A stretch of 64,000 bases of DNA, taken from positions 62,001 through 126,000 of the forward strand of contig JBBELK010001063.1 in assembly GCA_037783545.1 (NCBI GenBank), read 5' to 3'. The stretch comes from Henricia sp. BOLD:AAB3569. Taxonomy: Eukaryota > Echinodermata > Asteroidea > Spinulosida > Echinasteridae. Both the position numbers and the translations under genes were made by a program. Of the stretch, positions 33,213 through 44,506 are shown in pieces; the stretch's first letter is position 1; every line of letters starts with the position of its first letter. The notes beneath the pieces were generated by a model. That model was not told the DNA's origin. It made no database searches and worked only from the letters and a program-made list of their open reading frames with translations.

Positions 33213-33555
33213 TTAAAGGAGTGTGACCAGATCACTTTTTTTACCCATAACTCCCCGGGACTAACCTTATGGGTCATGAGATTTTTATATCATAACATCC
33301 GTTATATTTTTCTGTTTACGAAACTGAAACTCCCGCGCTTCTAGGCCGCATATTTCCGAGGATATCGTCGAAAATCCACCGATTATTTGTAAACTAATTT
33401 TCCAGTATCAACGTTTATCCGCTGAAAGCATACTCGATAGTTTTGTTCAATTTTTTTGTTTTTGGGACATGGGAGGTGTGTATGGGAGTTACTTGATAAT
33501 ATTGGTAAGTTACATCGAAAACTATTTTCCAGAAACTCTGGTCACGCTCCTTTAA
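33213..33555. mobile_element. TTAA MITE (AAGGAGYGTGNYCAGATCAC ends), copy 2
   Basis: TTAA-AGGAGTGTGACCAGATCAC at the left, CTCTGGTCACGCTCCT-TTAA at the right. It shares AACTCCCC, GAGATTTTTAT and GAGGATATCGTC with the copy at 21808. Confidence 0.8.
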
Positions 33556-33859
33556 AGTGGGATGGCAAGCTTGGAGCTATTTGGCGAGGAAGAAAGTTAT
33601 TTTATAAAACAGATGTTATTTAATAAAGTTGCGTTTTTCTTATCTTCATTGCTGACTTTATGTTAGAGAGAGAAATGAAAAACTAGACCGTGTTCGTCAA
33701 CCGGCAACAGGCCAAAATGAAAACGGGGTGATGACGTCATAATGATATGCATTGACCCGCCACGTCATACGTATGAGACAGTCACTAGTTGCAAAGCAAG
33801 TTGCATGCTTTCTGCATGCACAAACACACTCATAGTCGTTTTCTTTTCACAAGTTTTCG

Positions 33860-34267
33860 GTGTATTTTCCCAGTGGTTGTTACACTGAATTCATTTTGGA
33901 TATCAATAAAATGCTAGCTTCGTGCCTTGTTGGTGGTAGCACTGCGAAAATCTGCGATCTCCAAAGAAAGAATGTGCGATATGTCTTTTCGGTCAACAAC
34001 ACCAGAGCGGAATTTTTGCTCAGCAAAACTTACCAAATTTCTTCGGCACACTTCACCCAGGACTTCACCCAAGACTCCATCAACGATAGAGAGAAACTGA
34101 AGAGGGATCCCACGTTTACAGAAAGGTTTAAGGGGAAAGCAAGGTCCGTGACAGCACCTAGCGAGTGCACGAAAACGGGATTCCAAAAAGTCCGGGAATT
34201 GCCCACATGCAGCCGTCATCATGTCCGCTTCGCGGGCTGTGCGTGCTGTCCATGCGGCCTACACTGA
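33860..34267 (+). pseudogene. Decayed THAP-like zinc-finger ORF
   Basis: From the Met at about 33911 the frame reads LASCLVGGSTAK, then DLQRKN…YVF, NTRAEFLL and ISSAHFTQD. This follows the THAP pattern (C-x(2,4)-C … C-x2-H with CSAHF). Two of the four zinc ligands are missing: the second Cys is Ser (AGC) and the third is Ser (TCT), each one substitution from a Cys codon. FTQD is also duplicated in tandem. THAP domains bind DNA and are common in P-element-derived genes. The frame remains open to 34267. The match is short and could be chance. Confidence 0.4.
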
Positions 34268-35400
34268 ACCGTGCTTCCGCTACTACCAACCGCTACCAGC
34301 GACGTTTTGGAGATTCATTATTTTCTTAAAAGCGAACGTGTTAGAGTAAGAAAAACACTAAATGTTAGAGGTTAATCTATTTCATATATTTTGGTGGAGA
34401 TAGAGTAGCAAGTAGTTCAAATGGTGTTTGGGCAGAACGTGAGATTTCATTTCTTTTTCACAGTTTGGAAAGCCAAACAGAACTCGTACCCGCTACGGAC
34501 AACTCGTCCTCCTAGTCATTTGACTTCCCCTCTTGGGAAAGAACTGAATAATTGACCATGTCTCCAGACCGTGTGTGCAAAACACACGAGGAAGGGTTAA
34601 AAAGTTGATCATAAATTCTTTCAAATGACTCATCAAGCATCGGTTAGTGCATTATTTGACGAGAAAACCTAAAATTAGGAGAGAGACCAAGTGAGGAATA
34701 TGTGAAAACAAAATTCAGTCTGTCTGTATATTTTGTACACAAGGAAAGAAGCCATGACCAATAAGTGTTTTCTAATATTTTTGAAGGAACTATGATTATT
34801 ACAATTATATTCCATTGGCAAAAAGTCTGTTCGTGTACAGTAAGTCTGGGTTTTGAGTCGAGCCGAACCCTTGCTGACTTGGACCAAGTCAGGTTGTTGC
34901 CACTTTTTAAAATATAGGATTTTTTAAAATGTTCATTAAAGTTACTGTAAAAAATAAAATTCATTTGTAAAATTCATTTATTCGGATAACAAAATAACTC
35001 GGTCATGCATAGGTCCTACTCGGTCTTGGTCCGACTTAGTCTGGTTCTGAGTCAGTCCGAATCAAGAACAGCGGCGACCATGAAGACTTGAGTAAACAAA
35101 CTTGAATCGAACCCTGGACCCCAAACTAACTGCAGCAGTGATACCGGCCAAACTGTAAGACCATTGTAGGGGCAATCCATAAAGTGTGTATGCACGGAGG
35201 GGCAGAGGGGGGATATATATAGCCAATGCGTACACCAAACATTAAAGTACCGGTATATATGGGTGACGTTACTAATTTTGCGTACGGGAGGGAGGGGGAG
35301 GGGGCGCGGGGGGTGTCTACAAAGTTGGCATTTCATGCGTATGTACTTTATGGACGACCCCTTACCAGCGACAAGGAAAATAAACATGTTTCTGTACAAG
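34268..35400. other. No recognised gene
   Basis: Contains a low-complexity stretch near 35005-35060 with repeated CTCGGTC/GTCCGA-type words. No coding or mobile signature is found. Confidence 0.4.
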
Positions 35401-35600
35401 TAGGGTGTTATGGCCGAGCGGTCTAGTGCGTCGAACTTAAGTTCCTGTGCTAGTACTAGAATGTAGGTTCGATTGCTGGCCGTGACGGGTTGTGGCACCT
35501 GTGCCCTTGAGCAAGGCACTCAACCACACTTGCTCCCATTCCTGTAATTGGCGGTTCCTCAGCTGTTGGATGTGGTGAATAAATAACAAAAATAAAATAA
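35401..35600 (+). mobile_element. tRNA-derived SINE (Leu/Ser-type head)
   Basis: GTGTTATGGCCGAGCGGTCTAG is an A-box arm of class II (Leu/Ser) tRNA type, and GTAGGTTCGATTGCTGGC is the B-box arm. The core CCCTTGAGCAAGGCACTCAACCACACTTGCTCC is that of the SINE at 58360-58690. It ends in an A-rich tail (AATAAATAACAAAAATAAAATAAAG). Confidence 0.7.
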
Positions 35601-37402
35601 AGTATTTCAAAATCACCAGTCTCGTTGTAACAAAACTCAAGTTAGGACACGGACTTTATCAAACGATGCAAATATGATACTTGAAAGGAGCTTACTGCAA
35701 GAAATCAAGTAAATTGTATAGCTTTACAGTCAATTCGCCCTATAGTACCACATCGCCCCACCGCCACTTCAATGAGGTTGATTTTGGCCACTTCGAATCT
35801 GGCCAATCGTAGCAAGTGTCATCCAGGCTTGGTGTTGAGTGATGTCACACAGGCGCTTCGCAGGAAAGGTCGCAATCTTTAGCAGTGGTTGAGCCGAGCA
35901 ATTAGGCTAAAGCGGTTGCGTAAAGCACTGCTAAATGAGTGTACGTACATGTACGCATGTAATTTCCTAAAATTTTTAATTAAAGAAATGCTTGCTTTAT
36001 TGCATTTTTAATTCGTCCAAATCAGGAACTTAAAACCAGAATATAGTTCTCATCAGTGTCCAGATTGATGTTTCCCTCACTTTCCTGATGATGTATAAGG
36101 GCAAAGGGACACGGTTGTGCATGCTTTCCCAAGAAGTCCCAAGATCTCATGACTTGTCGTTACGAAACTTGGTGTTATTTCCTGCATGTGAGAAAAAAAC
36201 ATGTATTTTTTTATGATCAGATCATCAGAGCTTAAACTTGTGCACAATCTTGCAAATGGTGGCAAAACTGAACACAATTGCCTGGTTAGGGCTTGGCACA
36301 GCTGGGGACGAGTGGGCAGGGGACGAGTGAGCAGGGGACAAGTGGGCAGGCGCTGCTGGCAAATCCGCCCGGTTCTCAGACATGCATGTGAAACAAAGTG
36401 CATGGACTTGAGGCTCGAGGCTTTTCAAAAAATACTCTTAACACATTGCAACAACCACCGAAAACACGGAAACTTTTGAGAGTTTCTTACCAGTCGATAA
36501 TTCCAAATGGCTTCGGTGAACTGTACGTGTTCATTGGGTTGAAGCTACACGTATAAATGGACCCGGTGGAAAGTCATTTTTATCGGCATGATCGATCTCA
36601 TCGCATCGCCCACGCCCACGGCTAGGCGTCGACCAGCAGCATGGAAAGCGGCTCAAAAGGTGACAGTTCGGCACCGCGGAAAATTTGTTCCCCTCAACAG
36701 GACGTTCACTTGGGTTCTCTGCATCTTCCAAATACAAATTTGAGTCGCTAAGCCGGCTGATTCTACGCTAAAAAATCGTCCCAAAACCCGATCAGATCGG
36801 CCACGTCAACACGGAAGTTCTGTGCATGTACTGTATAGCGCATACAACGTGTACGTGTTTGTTGCGAGAAGCAAGGTACACGATCATAGTCAGTTAAAGC
36901 AGCTCTGTGTGTCTCCTACGTAATACGTCACACACATGGCTCGAGTTGACTGACGTGACCTTTCGTTTTCAGATTCTCGTAAAAAGGGCTTCAGAAAAAA
37001 CATGAAAATTTCGGACTTTTTCAGAGAGAAATTTTAATTTTGATGTTCTTACCACATAAAGGACTATACAAAGAAGGGAATTCTGTTGAAAACTATGAAA
37101 GTGAAGCGAGCTTGCCATCCCACTTTAAGTTGATGCTTCGGAAGGTGTATTTAAAATATGCTGGTCATATACGCACGGTCGGCAAAACGAGAGTCGCTCG
37201 CTGTTTGAACGTGCGTTCTGGAACAGTAAAACTCGCCAATTTCTGACGAAGTCACGTCTTCCTTCGTTCGGGTTCAATCGGCAACTTCAAACCAGTCTCA
37301 TAACCCGAAATCGTTACTCATTTTCTTGAATTTATCATGCACAGTTTGGAAACGATCCAGCTTTCAAAGTTGACGTCCAAATCAAGTCGAACAAGACGTT
37401 CT
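35601..37402. other. No recognised gene; short minisatellite at 36304-36352
   Basis: GGGGACGAGTGGGCAG-type units of 17-18 bp occur three times at 36304-36352. ORFs in the region have no similarity. Confidence 0.4.
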
Positions 37403-37575
37403 AAAGCCCGGTTCATACTTCATGCGAAAGCTAGCGCGAACGCGAATCTCACGTCAATCTGACGTCACACATTCCGCAGCGAACATTCGCGCAAGTTGAA
37501 AGTAGTTCAACTTTCTGCGAATTCGCTGCGCGAAACATTCGCGTTCGCTTTCGCATGAAGTATGAATCCGGCTTG
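37403..37575. mobile_element. MITE with AAAGCCCGGTTCATACTTCATGCG ends
   Basis: AAGCCCGGTTCATACTTCAT…GCGAAAGC at the left is mirrored by GCTTTCGCATGAAGTATGAATCCGGCTT at the right. Internal CAACTTTC palindrome. Probable TWA-type target site. Confidence 0.8.
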
Positions 37576-37983
37576 ACTCGTTATTTTGAAGAAATTTCAT
37601 GGCGAGTACATGTTTCAACATGTTCATTTTAACATGTAATTTCGGATGGTCCAGCTTAAAATGCATAGAGTAATGTGCGAGGTATTCCAGGTACCGTACA
37701 GACTTTCGCGCCGGCTAGCATGTCCCGGACTTCTTTATGATGTTGTCCCTCGTCAAACACGGAAGAATTCCGTCCCAATCCCGGTTAAATTCAATAACAT
37801 CAGGTACCGCAGTGAGTACCCGCATAGCATTTGAAACCTATTCTGTCGTTTGATGGCGTCAGGTAAAATTGGACAAGAAGTCTGACTCGGTAAATGAAAG
37901 CAAAAAATGGCGCCGCGAAAGACATTTCGCGAGTGATTTCGAAACAAACCTGTTGTGCGGAACCCAAAATAGCTGCTGGATTC

Positions 37984-38270
37984 TATAGACTGGTTCCCGT
38001 CCACAAATTCCACATAGGAGAATATAGGGACAGGTAAAGGGCGCTACATCTTGATATGTAATTGGTCGTCTTTGCGCGTGCGCATTGTGTGTTTTATATC
38101 TTAAAATTGGCGAAGCCTTTGCATTAGGCAATGTACTTTATTTACATTTGTATATGTTCGACACGCACAGTACAGCCGTGTTACAGAATTTATTCTGCCC
38201 GTCATGACTGCCCTTTACCGATCCCTATATTTTCGCAATAAGCGATGGGATTGGGAACCAATCTACGGGA
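37984..38270. mobile_element. MITE with GAYTGGTTCCCG ends, copy 2
   Basis: TATAGACTGGTTCCCGTCC at the left and GGGAACCAATCTA at the right. The interior is the reverse complement of 25143-25491 (GGTCGTCTTTGCGCGTGCGCAT, CTGCCCGTCATGAC). Confidence 0.75.
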
Positions 38271-38434
38271 TTTCCCAGACACGAGAAACCGCGAGGTGAA
38301 AGGTCAGATCAACTGCGTGTATGGTGCGAACGGCAATTTATGCGCAACATACTGCAACTGCTGGTGCACTCATTGTATTGGACGTGAATTCGCTGTATAG
38401 GCTATAACAAATCATGTTCATACTTTGGGTGGTC

Positions 38435-38774
38435 GGGTTGGCGTGGTGGTTCTTTCTCCGCCCTTCTGACGCCCCACGTTCGATTCCGGGGCGTCCCTAT
38501 ACTTGACTGCGTTTTTTAAAACTGTTCTAAAAATAATTGCATTTCCTTCTTCGTCATCTCAAGTGTACAATAAAATAATACAATGTAATAAGTATAGTTA
38601 AACACCGTACGGTAGATGGCATAAATTAGGGCCTTAGTAGCCAAGGAGTCCATTAAATTAACAATAATATACTTATATACTTATCAATTTATTACCCTAT
38701 TTATTTGCTCTCTTGCTTCTGTTGTATTGTTGCTTGTGTTGGCCGAATAAATAATAATAATAATAATAATAACA
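38435..38774 (+). mobile_element. Probable tRNA-derived SINE ending in an (AAT) run
   Basis: TTGGCGTGGTGGTTC…CCACGTTCGATTCCGGGGCG resembles the A and B boxes of a tRNA. The stretch ends in GGCCGAATAAATAATAATAAT… at 38746-38773. Whether the head and the tail belong to one element is uncertain. Confidence 0.4.
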
Positions 38775-39437
38775 TGTAGGCCTATCCTATTTAAAATGAC
38801 GCATCATGGTTCCTCTGGATGACGTAGCTGGATGATGTCACTAGAGAATACATGTCACATCGAGGATACATATAATGGGTGGTTTCATTGGTATAGCATA
38901 TGGTGATTACCTGGTTCCACCACAAAGAGCCAACAGAGGTTTACTATAATCCTCACGGGACTACGGAAATCGGCAAGCTCTAATTCAGTATTAAGGGCGC
39001 TGAGACCAGGGCTATTTCTCTACCGCCGCTCGCCAACGAGCAACATACACCGGTCAACAGTCATGTCGTCTCTCACAGCCCATAAACCATTCCGATACAA
39101 TAATTCGCCTAGCTCTCAGAAAGTCCCTATCTCCTTTTAAAAGAATAGGTAAACACCACTTACTCGCTATATCGCTAGAACGGCTCACCGTGCTTCAATT
39201 ATCTGCTTGTCGTCGCACTACTTGGCACTCGTCGCACATGACGGCTACGCTGCAGTCGTATTTCGCGCTGTGTAGTGTGAGCGTTATCGCCAACAGCGGA
39301 AAAGGAAACCACGCTTCCGTCTTCGTGACTAATCCAAGAACGTCTCTCTCACAACTCTCCGCGCCGTCACGTGATCGGCGCGCACCCTATCAGAAAGCGA
39401 GCTCAGGCATATTAATTATTCATGTAACGTAGACGCG
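38775..39437. other. No recognised gene
   Basis: Relatively CpG-rich around 39180-39400. The 3' flank shared by TRIM copies B, D and E is absent here, so the duplication block of copy C is truncated or replaced close to its stop codon. Confidence 0.4.
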
Positions 39438-41577
39438 CTACAAGTCTGCATCTACCCCCATTTCTTGTAAAATGTTCACAGACATCACATTAGCCACCAC
39501 GAGATCACCACAAGGAGAGAACGCCATACCGCCTGCCGAATATAATCCCTGAGCTAAGCACTGTACATGCACTCCTTGAGCAGTGTAATGATACAGTTCA
39601 CTGTATCCCTCTTCGCCATGAACGGTGACGTAAATATCACCCGCCTCGTCGCAACACACCATGTGGGGCCACTTGAACCGCCAATCGAGTATTTTGGTGC
39701 TGAAAACCTCATTACCCGAAAAATCCAGGCAAAGTAACCTGTTTGCATCGTAACAAGATAGGACCAAGTGGTCGTCGTGTTGGAAGGCAATGTCCGATGG
39801 ACATACGCTGGTAGGAATGATTGAAATCAACGACCCCTCGAGGTTTGTCACGTATACAACATTTCTTTCTTCGTCTGCCACAGCTACGCGATTTTGCTCA
39901 TCCGTAGCAATACAAGTAAGTTTACTTTCTCGCGGTGCCCCAGATTCATCTTGTGCCGGTCTGAACTGACGAATCAACTGCTAGTCAGTGTTAAACACTT
40001 TAACCAAATCACCATCTGTGACCAACATCAAACCCTCTCGTGTCACTCCTACGCTGTGTGGAGCCTGCAAACCACCTGGATTAAAGGAAGTCTTGAAGCG
40101 TCCATTAGACGTAAATACGGAGACCATTGCCGTGTCTCCGTACATTACGGCGATGTCACCGTTTTTAAAGGTACCGACTCTATATGCTATGAAATCACCA
40201 CGTTCAATTTCCTTCCCCTTAAACTCATTCTTCAACAACCACTTTTCCAACACCAAATCTCGTGCCACTGCCATTCTACGGTCACACCGCAAGCCACCTT
40301 CTGTATTTAAGGAAGTCTTGAAGCGTCCATTGGACGTAAATATATATATATTTGCTCTCAGGTCATTACGGCAATATCACCGTTTTTAAAGGTGCCAATG
40401 TCGAATGGACGAATTTCGCCGTCTCCAATCTCCTCCCCTTCGAACTCATTATTTTAATCCCACTCCTCCTGATAAAGTATTTCCCCGAGATCTGTATCGG
40501 AGATTACATCTTGACATTTGAACCCAATGAATGACATTTCGTGGTTGCCTTTTTCAAGCACAAGTTCCTCCTGAAATTCCAGGGTGTGCATCACCTTCGG
40601 CCTAAGATCCTACATCTCAAAGTCTTCAGCATGTTCCATCAAGTCATCCACAGCGGTCACAATGGTCTTGGCTCTCTCCATCTTGTCACGATTACTGTTT
40701 AACACTTTTTCATACTCTTTATCTCTGTCCTTACCGATTTTGGCAATCTCGTCTCTGAGAAGCCGAGCCTTGGTTTGAATTTTGGCGATTTCCTCTTTCT
40801 CCTTAGCAGAAACATCATCGCAAGCTTTGGTCACCATCAGCTTCAATCTCTTCCGTGAGTGAGATATGGATTCTTGCGAGGCTTGGAATTTCTCCTCGCC
40901 CTTCTGAAACTTCTTCAAGATCTCATCAACATCTTTGGAGTGAGATCGAACAGCATCTGTGATGCTGGTTAATGTGTGTTCCGCTGCTTTATGTATGATG
41001 GTCAATCACTCCACACATTGAACAGATTAGTATGTTGCAAGTCTCGCAGTAAATTGAGAGATTTTGGTCAGGGTGCTGTGTGCATTTTGGTGAATGAGCT
41101 TGAGGATCCTTCACTGTGACCCCGTGGCTTGGACTGATATCTGACACAATTCGGTGATTCCTGGTGTGTTTAAAACGATTGTGAGCAGCCTCACATATTT
41201 GGCAGATGTTCGCATTGCAGTCCAGGCACCGCGAGACGGCCTCCAAACCGTCTTCACACTCTTCACAAATCGGATTAGAAGCCAATGTTTCCCCAAGTAA
41301 CTTCTCCCGTTTGTTGACGTCATAGACAAGCGAGCTCAGGAAGAAACAGCTCTTGAGATTCTCGGGCCGCGAGTCTGGAATCTCCGTGGCCTTCCTACAG
41401 ACTGGGCAGATGATCTTATCAGCGTGAGGTTGATGCTTGCTGACCAAGTCCTCCAAGCAATCCCGGCAAAAGTTATGTATTGCAGTCTAGTATCTTTGGG
41501 TCTTTGAAACGACGCAAGCAGATTGGGCATTCCAGATGTTCCTGGCTTATCTCACAATTGGCTGTAAATTCGGCCAT
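39438..41577 (-). pseudogene. TRIM-NHL gene, copy C, multiply disrupted
   Basis: Start at 41577 (MAEFTANCEIS), with the conserved acceptor at 41598. Lesions in order: one extra base in the RING near 41475-41482, after which the proper frame resumes (CPVC, then B-boxes); a 7-bp insertion near 40993-41000 after B-box 2; a TTG-to-TAG nonsense change at 40612-40610 at the end of the coiled coil; stops in the first propeller part; a 221-bp tandem duplication of one propeller segment (GTFKNGDIAVM at about 40378 and again at 40157); and a further in-frame stop at about 39978-39981. The last part is open from 39977 to 39438 but ends in a different C-terminus (NILQEMGVDADL). Clearly a pseudogene. Confidence 0.9.
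40030..40480 (-). repeat. 221-bp tandem duplication inside TRIM copy C
   Basis: CACCGTTTTTAAAGGTGCC at 40378 and CACCGTTTTTAAAGGTACC at 40157 mark two copies of one NHL segment. Copies B and D have it once. The two halves have diverged, so the duplication is not recent. Confidence 0.8.
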
Positions 41578-41599
41578 CGCGATTTCGTTTGAATGTGCC

Positions 41600-44284
41600 T
41601 GGGGAAAATAAAACGTGCAGATAGGTTTTAAAAAGTAAAGTTTGGTTGTGTCCCCATTATTGCATCTTATATTACTATTAACATTTTGTGATGAAAGTCC
41701 CAACTTTATTTTTTGTGTGGAGATATACAATCTGCCATATGCGGCCTCTATACTGCGTGGACCCCACACTCAAAATATATTGGGCAAGTCAGAAGAACTT
41801 TTTCACGTGGTTTATGTGCCACAACAGTGTAACTCCAATTTGTGTGTGGATATGGAATTCAATTCAAAATTAAACGAACCTAAAATGTGAACAAACTTGA
41901 ATCCAAACTGTATTCGTTAATTTGGAAATGAGTTTAAATTTCCGATGAGCTCGGAAATTTAACACTTCTTATAATAACACACGAAAATTCCAACCACTTT
42001 CCTGCAATATAGACGAGATTAATGAATATTAATCAGGTTTAAAATGGAGAGTGCGTCGATCCGTGTGTTTGCAATTCCGAGACCTTTACCGATTGCACCC
42101 TTTGGTATGTCTCCTTCATAACCATTCTTTGTCAAGTTTCTTTGTCAAGGGTGCAGCCTAGCAATGCAGTACCATATGGGTTCACGGTTCAATGATTCTT
42201 GGTTCAGCCTATATAAATATCGCTGCGACGTGGTTCGTTCTCTTTTCTGACTACCCTCTGATCTGACGTCTTGTAGAACAAAAACTTATCCACCTCCCAC
42301 CCCTCCTGCCATGATGTCGCGGTGGTTTTTTTTTTCTCGGGTTGGGTCTGGCATGTTATTTAATCATTATGGTGGCTGAACATAATTATGTCGTTTTTCG
42401 AAAGTATATACGTGAGATGGGACTTCAGTTCAGAGCCGGGTCAGAAAAGTGAAGATGTGTCTTGAGTCTATACAAGTATTTAAATTATAAAAGATAACAT
42501 TTCACGGTTGTATGGTTATCCATTGTTTAAAAATACGAAATAGTCCCTGTATCAAGTTTGTTATAATTATTACTGTATTCTGTCTTGTGGCGGTTCGGCC
42601 CCACAAAAACAACTCTCTTAAGTTATTGCAGTATTCCTATTTTCAAATGCCTTTTGAGGTTTAAGAAAAACCTTGATGTGTTTGGATTCTTGCTTCTCCG
42701 ATCTGTTCCATTGTGTGATAATGGGTTTTCATTAATAAACCAGACTGTTAGCTACATGTGAGTTATCAGTTGGTCCTTCGTTGTTCCATATAAATCTTAG
42801 TACAGGGGGACCAACTGATAAAGATATTTAAATCAGTTGACGATGTTTGTTGGATTATATTAATAAATCATTGGACTCTGAACCGCATAATTCCAGTGTT
42901 GTAAAATGGTTTTTCATTCCGACGTGCGAATACATAACATTACTTTACTTACTGTAAATTATACACTCGTCCTTCACCTATAAAATAAGTTTGGCGTACT
43001 GGGAGTCTGAGGAGATGAACTACAAAATAGCGCAGCAAAAAATAAATCACGAGTGATTTTGAAACTTACCTGATATGAACCAAAATAGCTTTGGGGATTT
43101 CCACGCTTGATAAACTGTTCAATGTGTAAGGTTATATAAATAAATTGCACTGTGCATGCAATGATTGGATATAGGATGGAACTGGTAAGTTATACGCAGC
43201 AATTTGCTGTTCAAAGTCCATGTTAATTGTCTTATGGAATCCCATCAGAACAACAGCACTACATTCAGAAATGTTATATACCTACATTGATCAAAAACCT
43301 TCCTTCATGCATAGATGCAGGAAATACAATTCGTTTTTGTTTTGTTTTGTTCTTTCTTTGATTGTAAAGTGAATGCTAAATTAGCGCTAATTTTCTTTAT
43401 GGTACAGTTGCCGGTTAAAGACAAATTACATGATTATAGACAACTTTTTAAAGAGCATTTTCGATTGGCAATTTCTTCCTTTTCTTGTCAACTCGTGAAG
43501 CAAGAATTTGGGTAACTGCATATTATTTGGGTTACTGCAGATAATGTATTGGGGCTTTAACATCCTTGTCGTGATTGGTCAGTATGTGTGGTTACAGCAG
43601 TATAGGTAAAAACAGACAAATTCGAGCTAGCTGAACCATACAAATGTCAACGAAAAAGAACAAAAATGGAAAACAAAAGCTCCAGCAAGTTTCTTTAAAC
43701 TATTTTAAATGTTTTATTTCCATTTTACTCATCTTCAGTTCTAATTGAAGCCTGATTGATTTGCATTTAAGTTTCCTTATGACAATGTTAAGTTCTCTTA
43801 TTTATTACACTCTAACACGAAATGCCACTAAAAACCACGTAATGAACGTGAATTATCTTTGAGGGACGGAACTATAGAAATGTATAAAACTCTCTTCATG
43901 CATTCCAATGACAATGCAAAAAAAAATGTTTCATCTGCAAATAATTCAAAGGGCGTGTAACATACTTATTGACTGAACAAGCTTGATTTATCAAAATAGC
44001 ACAAAGCATTTTCCTGTGAAGTATTTTTTTTAACATGGCAAACGTACTTTAATTTTAACATCTATTTGAAATTAATTATTCAATTATTTCAGTATTTTGC
44101 TTGAAATCAAAACAATTTGACAAAAGTCCGAAAAAAATGTACCCAGATTATATCCAAATTCCAAAGACCATGTATTTAGATATTACAAGAAGTTTAATAC
44201 AAATTAACGTAGGCCTACATGATAATTGACCACAATTCTATGTCTATGTACATTGGTCTTAATCAGTATCGAAATGCAGAGTAA
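41600..44284. repeat. Duplicated 5' flank of TRIM copy C, with an insertion of about 930 bp
   Basis: Anchors shared with 55740-57650 and beyond: GTTTGGTTGTGTCCCCATTATTG, ACTTCTTATAATAACACACGAAAATTCCAACCAC, TTACTTTACTTACTGTAAATTATACACTCGTCC, GACAAATTCGAGCTAGCTGAAC. Relative to block D about 930 bases (42013-42946) are extra. They contain CTATATAAATATCGCTGCG (TATA-like, about 42190) and an inverted pair ATCAGTTGGTCC / GGACCAACTGAT. A solo LTR is possible but no TG…CA ends or target duplication could be fixed. Confidence 0.65.
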
Positions 44285-44506
44285 AGGCCCGGTCACACTG
44301 CAGCGATAACGAACACGATAACGAATACGATAACGGGAAAATAAATCGCCACCGTGCTAACCGACGCAGATGGTCACACTGCAACGATAACGATTCCGAT
44401 GCTTCAAAACCGATACGATCGAAATCGGATGAATCGTTCAGGGAGCGATTTTTAATTTTTTTATCGGACGAATTTGTGTTCTGGCCAATCAGGCGCGACC
44501 ATTGCA

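Noticed and set aside
35401-35475. Functional tRNA-Leu or tRNA-Ser gene
   Set aside because: The head is continuous with a SINE core (CTTGAGCAAGGCAC) and an A-rich tail, so it is a SINE.
42180-42910. Solo LTR with TATA box at about 42190
   Set aside because: No TG…CA ends, primer-site remnant or target duplication could be fixed, so it is reported only as an insertion relative to block D.
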